NCBI GenBank assembly: GCA_964461135.1
Contig: CAYWTB010000013.1
Span: forward strand, 17,620-81,619
Length of the DNA: 64,000 bases
Direction: 5' to 3'
Origin: RQOF01 sp964461135
GTDB taxonomy: Bacteria > Calditrichota > Calditrichia > RBG-13-44-9
The notes beneath the pieces are model-generated. The model was not told the origin of the DNA. It ran no database searches and worked only from the letters and a program-made list of their open reading frames with translations. A program made the position numbers and the translations under genes. Below are positions 46,827 through 56,571 of this stretch, in pieces (positions within the stretch are counted from its first letter, which is position 1; every line of letters starts with the position of its first letter).

Positions 46827-49553
46827 ATGCGAAGATTTCTAACAGTTTTTGTTATTCTTTTCATTATAGTTCTCGGGAGCAATATAACCGCTACGGATTT
46901 TTTAGTGTCGTCAGTTCTGGAGATTGATTCCGTGCTGAATCTGGTACAACCGGGTGATACCATTACCATGACTCGCGGGACCTGGACTAATGCTGATATT
47001 ATCTTTCAGGCAAATGGATCCTCATCTGCACCGATCCTGATGCGGGCAGAAGAATCGGGATATGTCCTGTTGAACGGAACATCAACTTTGAGGATTGCTG
47101 GTGATTATCTCATCGTGGATGGACTTCAATTTAACGGCGGTTATAGTATTTCCGGAGCAGTCGTTGAGTTCCGCGGAAATGGCATTTATAGTAATTATTC
47201 GCGGCTTACCAACACAGCTATCATTAATTATAATCCGCCCAGTTCGGGAACGGATTATAAATGGGTTTCTCTTTATGGCATAAATAACAGAGTCGATTAC
47301 TGTTACTTCTGGGGTAAGAACCATCTGGGTACGACCCTGGTGGTCTGGTTAAGCGCAATTCCAAACCATCACCTGATTGACCATAATTATTTTGCTTATC
47401 GTCCCGAACTGGGTGTGAATGGTGCCGAGACAATTCGTGTAGGCACTAGTGACTGGTCCATGTATGATTCCTATACCGTTGTAGAGTACAACTATTTTGA
47501 GCAGTGCAACGGTGAAGTTGAAATTATTTCCAGTAAATCCTGTGAAAATATTTACCGATACAATACCTTTGTTGAGTGTAAAGGAGCGCTGACACTTCGT
47601 CATGGGAACCGATGCACGGTTGAGGGGAATTTTTTTCTGGGGAATAATCTCCCGGAAACAGGCGGCGTAAGGGTCATCGGGGAAGATCATAAGGTTTTTA
47701 ATAATTATTTTCAGGAATTGCGTGGCACAGGTGTTCGTTCCGCTCTTTCCCTGATGAATGGAATTCCGAATTCACCACTCAACGGATATTTTCAGGTAAA
47801 AAGAGCTGAGGTTTCTTTCAACACTTTATATAACTGCGTAAAATCTTTGGTGATCGGTCTGGATAAGGATTCTGAAAAAACCTTGCCTCCCCTCGATTGT
47901 CGGTTAGCCAATAATCTGGTTCAATCAAATTATACTTTGGTTACCTATGAGGATCAACCGATCAATCTGATATGGGAGGGGAACATCATGTATGGAGCTT
48001 CCCTTGGAATTCCCCAACCGCCCGGTATTAAGATCACTGATCCGTTATTGCTCCTTTCGGGAGACAGTTTATGGAGGCCGGATCATCTTAATAGCCCCGC
48101 TGTGGACAGTGCAAAAGGGAATTACCCATACGTTATAGACGATTTTGATGGTCAGCTCAGGGACGTATTCAAGGATGTAGGAAGCGATGAATATTCTAAC
48201 GCTCCGGTCATACGTCGTCTATTGACCAGAGGCGACGTAGGGCCTTCCTGGTTTCCATTACCTCCTGAACCTCCAACGGTTATCACGGTAGAAGCTGGAA
48301 TTGATTCCCTTAAAAATAAATTATCTACTGCCCAGGACGGCTATATTTATGAATTGGTTACAGATGGTGGGATGTATTCGAATAACGGCAACCTGGAAAT
48401 TAACAGGAAAATCACCATCAGAGCAGTACAAGGATTACACTCAAAGCCGATTCTCCGTCAAACGGAGGTCTCATCGGGAGCACGGGCGGTAATTCAGATA
48501 GGTGAAGGCGGATCGTTAAAGATTAAAGGAATAGAGTTGGATGGTATGGCAACCTCAACCACCCCGGCAAAATATTTGATCTGCACCTCCGATAGCCCAA
48601 TGAATTCATCATATACCCTATATGTTGAAGATTGTTATCTGCATGATGTAGTGCTCGGTTTCGACGGTAATTTCTTCAGGGCTTATACGGGTACCCTGGC
48701 TGATACCATAAGTTTCAATAATTGTGTATTTAAAACTTCAGGAAAGGAGGGTATACGTCTTAAAGACGAGGTCGCTGGAAGCGGTCTTTATAATGTCAAA
48801 TATTTTGAATTAATGAACTGCACTTTCTGGGATGTTAAAAAAGAAGCGGTATATGTCTATGCCGGAGATACTGTACCATTTACTCCCGGACCCAAAGTTG
48901 TTATCAATCACTGTACTTTTGACAGTTGCGGGTATGATAGCGCCTCTATAATTAATGCGCTGGAGACTGACGGAACCGAAATAAAAAATAGTATATTCAG
49001 CAACTCCAGAAACAGGGATTTTTCCATTCAGATTTTTGGATTTGGTTCCTCCATTTCCTATTGTGATACCTTCAACGTAAGTCCTGTTGTCGTAAACAGA
49101 AATGCTCTCATAGGAAGTGGTATGCTGGGTGCAAATCCCCATTATAACCAGAGATTTAATGGTGATTTTACTTTGTTGCCAGATTCTCCTCTCTGGTTTC
49201 AAGCTAACGATGGCAAAGCGATGGGGGATTTACGCTGGGCTGCCAATCCACCTAATGGAATTACCGGAGATAGAGAGAATGTGCCGATGACTTATCTGGA
49301 ACTGAGCCAAAATTATCCCAATCCCTTTAATGGTACTACTGTTATTCGATATTATCTGAAAAGCCGGGAGCAAGTTAAACTAGAAATTTATGACTTGCAC
49401 GGTGCTCTGATTGAAAATTTATTTCTCGGTTTTCAATCGCCAGGTCATCACACCATTCGGTGGAATCCGGTTTCACTGGCCTCGGGGATTTATCTTTATA
49501 AATTATCTGCGGGAGAACAGTTGGCGGCCAGAAAAATGATATATATCAAATAA
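46827..49553 (+). CDS. PL6 lyase fused to a second beta-helix module, T9SS-exported
   Basis: 908 residues from the ATG at 46827 (a TTG lies 12 bp upstream). Signal peptide (about 1-25), a PL6 domain (about 28-475), a DUF4957/DUF5123-like beta-helix module (about 485-815, ending DGKAMGDLRW) and a T9SS tail (QNYPNPFNGTT). PL6 catalysis is supported by Lys237 (EIISSKSC) and Arg258 (LRHGNR), again 21 apart, and by GVNGAETIRVGTSDWS before them. It is an alginate lyase of the cell surface. The second helix is homologous to the modules of the two other beta-helix proteins in the locus. Confidence 0.85.
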   Translation: MRRFLTVFVILFIIVLGSNITATDFLVSSVLEIDSVLNLVQPGDTITMTRGTWTNADIIFQANGSSSAPILMRAEESGYVLLNGTSTLRIAGDYLIVDGLQFNGGYSISGAVVEFRGNGIYSNYSRLTNTAIINYNPPSSGTDYKWVSLYGINNRVDYCYFWGKNHLGTTLVVWLSAIPNHHLIDHNYFAYRPELGVNGAETIRVGTSDWSMYDSYTVVEYNYFEQCNGEVEIISSKSCENIYRYNTFVECKGALTLRHGNRCTVEGNFFLGNNLPETGGVRVIGEDHKVFNNYFQELRGTGVRSALSLMNGIPNSPLNGYFQVKRAEVSFNTLYNCVKSLVIGLDKDSEKTLPPLDCRLANNLVQSNYTLVTYEDQPINLIWEGNIMYGASLGIPQPPGIKITDPLLLLSGDSLWRPDHLNSPAVDSAKGNYPYVIDDFDGQLRDVFKDVGSDEYSNAPVIRRLLTRGDVGPSWFPLPPEPPTVITVEAGIDSLKNKLSTAQDGYIYELVTDGGMYSNNGNLEINRKITIRAVQGLHSKPILRQTEVSSGARAVIQIGEGGSLKIKGIELDGMATSTTPAKYLICTSDSPMNSSYTLYVEDCYLHDVVLGFDGNFFRAYTGTLADTISFNNCVFKTSGKEGIRLKDEVAGSGLYNVKYFELMNCTFWDVKKEAVYVYAGDTVPFTPGPKVVINHCTFDSCGYDSASIINALETDGTEIKNSIFSNSRNRDFSIQIFGFGSSISYCDTFNVSPVVVNRNALIGSGMLGANPHYNQRFNGDFTLLPDSPLWFQANDGKAMGDLRWAANPPNGITGDRENVPMTYLELSQNYPNPFNGTTVIRYYLKSREQVKLEIYDLHGALIENLFLGFQSPGHHTIRWNPVSLASGIYLYKLSAGEQLAARKMIYIK

Positions 49554-49607
49554 ATGGTTTCCTCCCGCCTCTAAAAACCGTGATTTTCAACATAGGATGA
49601 GAATTGC

Positions 49608-51548
49608 ATGAAACAACTTCAGATATACCTCAATCTGGTAATAATCTTTATACTTACAACATCTTCTATGGGGCAAAATAGCTGGTATTCCCAGATCGTA
49701 TATCCGGGTGTAAATGACGAGCTGGTTTACCTTCGAGACCAGGAAGGAAACATCATCCCCGATTTCAGTTATGCCGGGTATAAGAACAGTGAAACAGTTA
49801 TTCCCGACGTACCAGTCAAGAGAACTCTCTATCCGGTAAGCGGCGATAATACGGTTCAAATCCAAAATGCGTTGTTTGAAATTGCGATGATGCCGAAGGA
49901 CAGTGCTGGGTTTCGAGGTACTGTGCTGCTAGAAGCGGGTGTTTATGAGATCAGGGGAACAATCCGGATACAGGTAGATGGCATTGTTTTGCGCGGAGTG
50001 GGAGATGGAATCGACTCGTCATCCAATACCATTCTGAGGGCAACTGGTGATTCTCCTCATCAGAGATCGGTCATCGTGGCAGGCGGCGGTAGCGAAACCC
50101 GGTGGCGCGAGGCTGTTTCGGGATCCTACCGGGATATCGTATCCGATACGATCCTGGTTGGTGAAAGATCCTTCCTGGTCAGTGATGCTTCTGTTTTTTC
50201 GGTCGGCGATAACGTAATCATTTATCATCCCTGTACTCAGGAATGGCTTACGGCAATTGATAGTGGAGGAACTTACTGGCAACTCCCCGGTGCAGAGCCG
50301 GGTGTTGATCTTCCCTGGGAAGTTGGAAGCCAACCACTGGTGTTCAACCGCTATATAACTGACATCAGCGGAAATTTGATTACAGTGGATGTTCCCTTTT
50401 ATAATCATCTGGTGCGCAGTTTATCACAGAGCCAGATTTATAAGTATTCCCGGACTGGTATCAGGACTCAAATCGGCATTGAAAATCTCAGGATTGATAT
50501 ACAAACATCCGGCAATAATGATGATTACCATGCCTGGAATGCTATCGATCTTTTTCAGATTGAAGATGCATGGGTCAGAAATTGTACCATGCTTCATTTC
50601 GGTTTATCGGCAGTGAGAACCAATACGGCCACCAGAATTACAGTGGAAAATTGCCAGGGCCTTGATCCACATTCACAACTTGAAGGCGGAAATCGCTATA
50701 ATTTTCAGGTTTACAATGCCTCCCAGCAGATTCTTGTTAAAAATTGTCATGCCACAAATGGCCGCCATCATTATGTGTCTAATGGAACGTCATGGACTTC
50801 CGGTATAGTGTTTCTTGATTGTACTTCTTCGGGAGCCTTTACCAGCAGTGAAGGGCACCGCCGCTGGACGATGGGAATGCTCTATGATAACCTTATCGAG
50901 CTCGATGGTCCCAGGCCAGGTTATAATCCGCGGCTTCTGGGTCTTTACAACCGGGGCTATTACGGAACCTCCCATGGGTGGGGAGCTGCACACTCGGTGG
51001 CATGGAATTGCGATGTGGCTGGAGGTGATCTGATTGTACAGCAACCACCGACAGCCCAGAATTATGCCATTGGATGTTCTGGTATCAATATTACCGGTCA
51101 GTCTCCACCAGCCCCGTTCCCGGATCCCGGTGGCTATATTGAAGGGACCAACCTGGCGGGATTAACTCCAAGGTCACTATTCCTGGCCCAATTGCAGGAC
51201 AGGCTCAGTATTGTTTCCATCGGAGAATACGGTCAACAGAAAATGGCGGACATGCAGTCCTTCAGGCTTGACCATAATTTCCCGAATCCATTTAATCCTT
51301 CCACTATCATAACTTACCAGCTTTTTGTTCCGGCAGAGATTGAGTTGAAAATTTATAACACGTTGGGTGAACTCATAAGTACACCAGTTCATCGAGAGTA
51401 TCAAGGGAGTGGAATCTATGTGGTATCCTGGTCAGGAAAGGATGGGGGAGGAATTCCAATAAGTTCCGGTATTTACATTTATACTTTGAGTGTACGGTAT
51501 AGTGGAAGGTTTGAAATCTACTCGCGAAAAATGATACTATTAAAGTGA
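49608..51548 (+). CDS. Pectate-lyase-fold surface protein, T9SS-exported
   Basis: 646 residues: signal peptide (about 1-22), an N-terminal region with DFSYAGYKNSETVIPDV, a Pectate_lyase_3-like helix start (NTVQIQNAL, LLEAGVYEIRGTIRI, IVLRGVGDG), beta-helix coils with NCTMLHFGLSAVRTN, and a T9SS tail (HNFPNPFNPST). A His-rich stretch TNGRHHYVSNG and SSEGHRRWTMG lies on the helix and could form the active site. I do not know an activity for this family; it could be a lyase or hydrolase for a uronate polymer. It is 54 bp after the PL6 fusion gene. Confidence 0.7.
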   Translation: MKQLQIYLNLVIIFILTTSSMGQNSWYSQIVYPGVNDELVYLRDQEGNIIPDFSYAGYKNSETVIPDVPVKRTLYPVSGDNTVQIQNALFEIAMMPKDSAGFRGTVLLEAGVYEIRGTIRIQVDGIVLRGVGDGIDSSSNTILRATGDSPHQRSVIVAGGGSETRWREAVSGSYRDIVSDTILVGERSFLVSDASVFSVGDNVIIYHPCTQEWLTAIDSGGTYWQLPGAEPGVDLPWEVGSQPLVFNRYITDISGNLITVDVPFYNHLVRSLSQSQIYKYSRTGIRTQIGIENLRIDIQTSGNNDDYHAWNAIDLFQIEDAWVRNCTMLHFGLSAVRTNTATRITVENCQGLDPHSQLEGGNRYNFQVYNASQQILVKNCHATNGRHHYVSNGTSWTSGIVFLDCTSSGAFTSSEGHRRWTMGMLYDNLIELDGPRPGYNPRLLGLYNRGYYGTSHGWGAAHSVAWNCDVAGGDLIVQQPPTAQNYAIGCSGINITGQSPPAPFPDPGGYIEGTNLAGLTPRSLFLAQLQDRLSIVSIGEYGQQKMADMQSFRLDHNFPNPFNPSTIITYQLFVPAEIELKIYNTLGELISTPVHREYQGSGIYVVSWSGKDGGGIPISSGIYIYTLSVRYSGRFEIYSRKMILLK

Positions 51549-51796
51549 AATGGTCTGTGTATTCAAAATTAGCAAGTGCATGAGTTCAAACGATTTAAAC
51601 TTATTGATCAGTTTTAAATTTTTCTTATCCGGACAGTTTAGATGTTTTTGAAGCTTGTTCCTGAAATCTTAAAAGGAATAAAGAAAAAAATTATCCGGAA
51701 ATATTTAAACCGAGTTTAGACAGTTATGGAGGATTTTTTTATTCTTTTAACCTTGGCAATATGTTACAGTTATTTTTTTTAAACTGCATGGTAATC

Positions 51797-52969
51797 ATGA
51801 GAGTATTAAATTTAATTTTTTTATGTAGTATAATTATTTCCCTCTCTGGATGGGGTCTGAATTCTACTCGTCAGATTCCAGAATACCTGCAATTGGAACG
51901 CCGGCGAATTATTGAAGCAGCTGGCAAATATTTTAAAGAAAGCCCGCTTACTATTACCTCCGTTACATGCAAGCGAAGTGCAGGGGGACTTCATGATTAC
52001 TATTCGGAAGGTGATTACTGGTGGCCTGACCCGAGCGATCCAAACGGACCCTATATCCGTCGCGACGGCTACTCAAATCCTGATAATTTTCAGGAACACC
52101 GTCTGCTCCTGATGAGATTCAGTATGCAGGTACCTGCTTTGGTGGCAGCTTATCTGGTAACCGGAGATATTAGATATTCAGAGAAAGCTGTTCAGCATAT
52201 CCGGGCATGGTTCATTGATGAAAAAACCCGTATGAATCCGAATTTGCTTTATGCCCAGGCTATAAAAGGAAGGGTAACGGGCCGTGGAATTGGCATTATT
52301 GATACCATACATCTGGTTGAAATTGCCAGGGCAATTGGAATCCTGGAAAAAAATAATGTTATCGCCAATGAGGATCTGGTGGTGGTCAAAAATTGGTTTA
52401 TCAATTATATTCATTGGCTGATCACTCATGAATATGGTATCGCTGAACGAGACAATGGTAACAATCATAGTACCTGCTGGAATATGCAGGTGGCTGCGTA
52501 TGCAAACCTCGTGAATGACCAGGAGACTATGCAGTACTGCCGGGATTTTTTTCGGGATCATCTGCTTCCTGAACAAATGGCGCCGGACGGATCATTCCCA
52601 AGAGAATTGAACAGAACCAAACCCTATGCTTATTCACTCTTTAACCTGGATATGATGGCCATGAATTGTCAGATTCTCTCAACCGAAGAAGAAAATCTCT
52701 GGTTTTATTCCCTGCCTGATGGTCGGAGTATGAAAAAAGCAGTACTGTTTATGGTTCCTTCCATTCGGGATAAATCTGTCTGGCCCTACAAACCGGATGT
52801 AATGTATTTTGATGAATGGCCTGTTGCTCAACCTTTCTTGTTATTTGCCGGGATAGCTTATGATGAGCCTGAATATATCAATCTCTGGAAAAAACTTGAT
52901 CATAATCCTGGTAATAAAGAAGTTTTACGGAATCTTCCGATCAGGCAACCGGTATTGTGGCTGGAGTAA
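51797..52969 (+). CDS. Alginate_lyase-superfamily (PF05426) lyase
   Basis: 390 residues with a short signal peptide; starts at 51761 and 51788 are also possible, and no ribosome site decides. An all-helical toroid family. DYYSEGDYWWPDPSD and PYIRRDGYSNPDNF are near the N-terminus, RMNPNLLYAQAIKG and GRGIGIIDT are in the middle, and NNHSTCW gives the Asn-His catalytic pair. The family (PL5- and PL38-like) cleaves mannuronate or glucuronate linkages. A close paralogue lies at 56561-57811. No T9SS tail, so probably periplasmic. Confidence 0.82.
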   Translation: MRVLNLIFLCSIIISLSGWGLNSTRQIPEYLQLERRRIIEAAGKYFKESPLTITSVTCKRSAGGLHDYYSEGDYWWPDPSDPNGPYIRRDGYSNPDNFQEHRLLLMRFSMQVPALVAAYLVTGDIRYSEKAVQHIRAWFIDEKTRMNPNLLYAQAIKGRVTGRGIGIIDTIHLVEIARAIGILEKNNVIANEDLVVVKNWFINYIHWLITHEYGIAERDNGNNHSTCWNMQVAAYANLVNDQETMQYCRDFFRDHLLPEQMAPDGSFPRELNRTKPYAYSLFNLDMMAMNCQILSTEEENLWFYSLPDGRSMKKAVLFMVPSIRDKSVWPYKPDVMYFDEWPVAQPFLLFAGIAYDEPEYINLWKKLDHNPGNKEVLRNLPIRQPVLWLE

Positions 52970-53016
52970 ATGTACGCTAAACTCAAAAGTGTGAATTTGA
53001 AAACCAGGTGGATCTG

Positions 53017-56000
53017 ATGAAAATGATCACCCGTGCAATTTTTTTTCTGATCATTTATGTGATTGGGACACTGGCTAATCAATTCGATTTTGATCAAATC
53101 CTTAATACTCTCCGGGGTCAGGTTAAAGAAAAATATAAGATTTTCAGTGGCCGCTTTCCAGAATATACGATTAAGGGACAATGGACTTTCCGTGACCAGC
53201 CAAACTGGTTGTCGGGTTTTATCGGTGGTGAACTATGGCTGATCTATGATATGACCGGAGATGAAGAAATGAAGAAGTGTGCGCTTCAGCATACAAATCA
53301 GCTTCTGAAATATTCCTCGATTGATTATACTCATGACATGGGTTTTATTTTCTTCCCCACCTGTGTCGAATCATTCCGACATACCGGAGAGCAGAAATAC
53401 CGAAATGCGGCCTTGCAGGCAGCTGATATGCTGGCAAAGCGTTTCAATAGGAAGGGGAAATTTATCCGGGCATGGGGTTCTCTGAATAGTGATGATCGGG
53501 CGGGCTGGATGATCATCGATACCATGATGAACCTAGAGCTACTTTTCTGGGCGGCCCTGGAAAGTGGAAATTGGGACTTTTACGATATCGCATTTCAGCA
53601 CGCCTTAACTACTCTCGATCAATCTATACGAACGGATGGCTCGTCGTATCATGTAATCGAATTCGATCCCCTAACCGGATCTGTTCTGAAAAAAACAACT
53701 CACCAGGGATACAGTGATGAATCGACCTGGGCCAGAGGTCAGGCATGGGGAATTTATGGCTTTTCCAAAGCATTTCAGTATACAAAATATTTACCCTTTC
53801 TGCAGGCCGCAATTCTCATGGCCGATTATTACTGCAGTCATTTACCTGAAGACCTGGTGCCCGTTTGGGATTTAACGCTATCTTCTGATGAAAATCCCAG
53901 GGATGCTTCTGCTGCTCCAATCGCTGCATCCGGACTGTTTCTTTTAGCGGAATTAACCGATGATCCTGTGCTAAGTGGCAAATATCATGATATTGCAAAC
54001 AGTATGGTCCGATCATTACTGGAGAAATACTTGTTTATCCTAAGCAAAAGAGAGCAAGAAGAAGGGATTTTACTCCATACAATCTATCATATGCATAAAA
54101 ATTGGGGAATTGATGAATCATTTCCGGCCGGAGACTACTATATAATTGAAGCTTTCAACCGGGCATGGAAGAATTATCAGCAGGATCACATGATACAAAA
54201 TGTCCCCTATAGAATGATATATAATATGAATAAAGGGTGGTGTTACCTGGAAGATAATATTGTATCGGTGAAGGATCTGAATAAATCTCCAATACCCTGG
54301 AAAAAATTGGATCTTCCGCATACCTGGAATCAATGGGATGCTGTTGATAACCTCCCCGGCTATCGCCGAGATGCATCCTGGTATGAAAAGAAAATTTATT
54401 TCCCCACACTGCAGCATCATCAGCGGTTGATCCTCTATTTCGAGGGAGCCAATATTCGAACTGATCTTTATATAAATGATAAATTTGTAGGAGGCCACAC
54501 CGGAGGTTACGTCGGATTTGAATTCGACATCACTCCCTTTATTACTCCGGATTCGATGAATACCATCCGGGTACGGGTGGATAATTCGATTGATCCCCAG
54601 GTTATCCCTTCTCAGAAATCTGATTTTTTCATCTATGGTGGAATTACCCGGGATGTCTGGCTTAAAATCGTTCCAGTACTCAGCATTCAACAGATCCAAA
54701 TTGTCACATCTAAGGTGGATTCAACTCATGCTTCCACTAAGGTAGGGATAATAATTAGAAATCCTGAAAATATAAGAACCTCTGCTGAATATAACGTGAG
54801 GCTATATGATAGAAATGGAAAGTGTGTTGCCGAAAAAGAAATCAACCGGACAATCGAACCCGGAAACCCGAAGATAGAATTAAAAATGCCGCAGATACAG
54901 GCTCCTGAACTTTGGTCTCCTGAATATCCCAATCTGTATATCGCAGAAGTTATATTAAAAACCAAAGACGGTCTACTCGATACTATTCGAAACCGTTATG
55001 GATATCGCTGGTTTGAATTTAAAGAAAATGGTCCATTTTGCCTGAATGGTAAGAGATTGTTATTGCGGGGCACGCATCGCCACGAGGAACATGCCGGGCT
55101 TGGTGCAGCCATGAGTAATGACCTGCACAGGCGTGATATAGAGATGATCAAAGAGATGGGTGCTAATTTTGTGAGATTAGCTCACTATCCGCAGGATCCT
55201 GAAATTTATAAAGCTTGTGATGAACTGGGACTCCTGGTGTGGGATGAACTTCCCTGGTGCCGGGGTGGAGTAGGTGATCATGATTGGAAATTGAATACCA
55301 CCCGTCTGCTTGATGAGCAGATTAATCAAAATATAAATCACCCCAGTATTATCATCTGGTCTCTGGGAAATGAAATTTACTGGCTACCGGATTTTCCAGG
55401 GGGAGGGAGTATTGATTCTCTTCGTAGTTTCCTGCGCAGTCTGAATGAGAAGGCTCACAGGCTCGATCCGTCGCGGGTGACCGCGGTTAGGAAATTTTAT
55501 GAAGGAGCAGATATCGTTGATCTTTTTTCACCCTCAATATGGGCAGGCTGGTATTCAGGAGTGTATAATAATTATGAGAAAGCGCTGGAGGATTCAAGGA
55601 AAAAATATCACCGTTTCTTTCATGCTGAGTATGGTGGATCGAGTCATGTGGGACGCCATGTTGAAAATCCAATCAGTGGTCAGGGTTATATCAGTACAGA
55701 TGGATGGGAAGAGGAGGTTAATCAGGTACAGATCAAAAATATTGCTCAGGCCGGAGACTGGAGTGAAAATTATATTGTGGATTTATTTGATTGGCATCTA
55801 TCCATCTCTGAAAGTACCAGCTGGCTTCCCGGAAATGCCCAATGGGCTTTCAAGGATTTCGGAACACCCCTGCGGCCGGAAAATCCAATCCCCTACCTGA
55901 ATCAGAAAGGCCTCACTGATCGCTCGGGAAAACCCAAGGACGCTTATTATGTTTTTAAAAGTTATTGGAGTCCTTCGCCAAAATTCTGTTATATAGAATC

Positions 56001-56571
56001 TCATACATGGAAAGAAAGATCCGGTCCGATGGGATTATCCAGGGAAATCTGTGTTTATAGTAATACAGAAGCTGTTCAACTTATCTTAAATGGGATGTCT
56101 ATGGGGCAGAAAAAGAGGCAATACGGCAAAGTACCGGCCCATGGTCTCAGCTGGATGGCTGAATTTCAGGAAGGCGATAATTTTATACAGGCAATCGGTT
56201 ATAATAATAATAAAATTGTTGCCAGAGATTCCATTTGGTTGAATTATCGTTACCGGAAGGTAGGACAACCGGATCATATCAGGCTTGATTATCAACGGTT
56301 GAGCAATGGCAATTTTCTGATTAATGCAGTGGTTCTTGATGAGACCGGACAACGGTGTATCGATTACAATGAACGGATCTATTTCTCCTGTGATGGGAGA
56401 GGAAAACTGCTGGAAAACTTCGGAACACCTACCCGCAGTTCTGTAATTGAGATGGCTAACGGTTATGCTGCAATAGAATTCAAACCTGTTCCTGGGAAAA
56501 AGACAGTCATTGAAGTCCGGAACCAGGATTTTAAGGGATCCTATATGATTTTATATGGAGATGATGAGTAA
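53017..56571 (+). CDS. GH88 unsaturated glucuronyl hydrolase fused to GH2
   Basis: 1184 residues from the ATG after AGGTGG. Signal peptide (about 1-20). An (alpha/alpha)6 GH88 domain (about 25-375) has Asp107 (THDMGF) and Asp168 (WMIIDTMMN), 61 apart as Asp88/Asp149 in characterised UGL. A full GH2 module (about 395-1000) has WKKLDLPHTWN, RGTHRHEEH, acid/base Glu786 in WSLGNE and nucleophile Glu871 in HAEYGG. A C-terminal DUF4982/Big-like tail follows. GH88 removes an unsaturated uronate from the non-reducing end; GH2 members are beta-galactosidases, beta-glucuronidases or beta-mannosidases. Such a fusion would trim an oligosaccharide stepwise. The downstream gene overlaps its stop. Confidence 0.85.
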   Translation: MKMITRAIFFLIIYVIGTLANQFDFDQILNTLRGQVKEKYKIFSGRFPEYTIKGQWTFRDQPNWLSGFIGGELWLIYDMTGDEEMKKCALQHTNQLLKYSSIDYTHDMGFIFFPTCVESFRHTGEQKYRNAALQAADMLAKRFNRKGKFIRAWGSLNSDDRAGWMIIDTMMNLELLFWAALESGNWDFYDIAFQHALTTLDQSIRTDGSSYHVIEFDPLTGSVLKKTTHQGYSDESTWARGQAWGIYGFSKAFQYTKYLPFLQAAILMADYYCSHLPEDLVPVWDLTLSSDENPRDASAAPIAASGLFLLAELTDDPVLSGKYHDIANSMVRSLLEKYLFILSKREQEEGILLHTIYHMHKNWGIDESFPAGDYYIIEAFNRAWKNYQQDHMIQNVPYRMIYNMNKGWCYLEDNIVSVKDLNKSPIPWKKLDLPHTWNQWDAVDNLPGYRRDASWYEKKIYFPTLQHHQRLILYFEGANIRTDLYINDKFVGGHTGGYVGFEFDITPFITPDSMNTIRVRVDNSIDPQVIPSQKSDFFIYGGITRDVWLKIVPVLSIQQIQIVTSKVDSTHASTKVGIIIRNPENIRTSAEYNVRLYDRNGKCVAEKEINRTIEPGNPKIELKMPQIQAPELWSPEYPNLYIAEVILKTKDGLLDTIRNRYGYRWFEFKENGPFCLNGKRLLLRGTHRHEEHAGLGAAMSNDLHRRDIEMIKEMGANFVRLAHYPQDPEIYKACDELGLLVWDELPWCRGGVGDHDWKLNTTRLLDEQINQNINHPSIIIWSLGNEIYWLPDFPGGGSIDSLRSFLRSLNEKAHRLDPSRVTAVRKFYEGADIVDLFSPSIWAGWYSGVYNNYEKALEDSRKKYHRFFHAEYGGSSHVGRHVENPISGQGYISTDGWEEEVNQVQIKNIAQAGDWSENYIVDLFDWHLSISESTSWLPGNAQWAFKDFGTPLRPENPIPYLNQKGLTDRSGKPKDAYYVFKSYWSPSPKFCYIESHTWKERSGPMGLSREICVYSNTEAVQLILNGMSMGQKKRQYGKVPAHGLSWMAEFQEGDNFIQAIGYNNNKIVARDSIWLNYRYRKVGQPDHIRLDYQRLSNGNFLINAVVLDETGQRCIDYNERIYFSCDGRGKLLENFGTPTRSSVIEMANGYAAIEFKPVPGKKTVIEVRNQDFKGSYMILYGDDE

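Noticed and set aside
54118..54699. 193-residue frame on minus inside the GH88-GH2 gene
   Set aside because: Antisense shadow of a clear enzyme; no ribosome site or motif.
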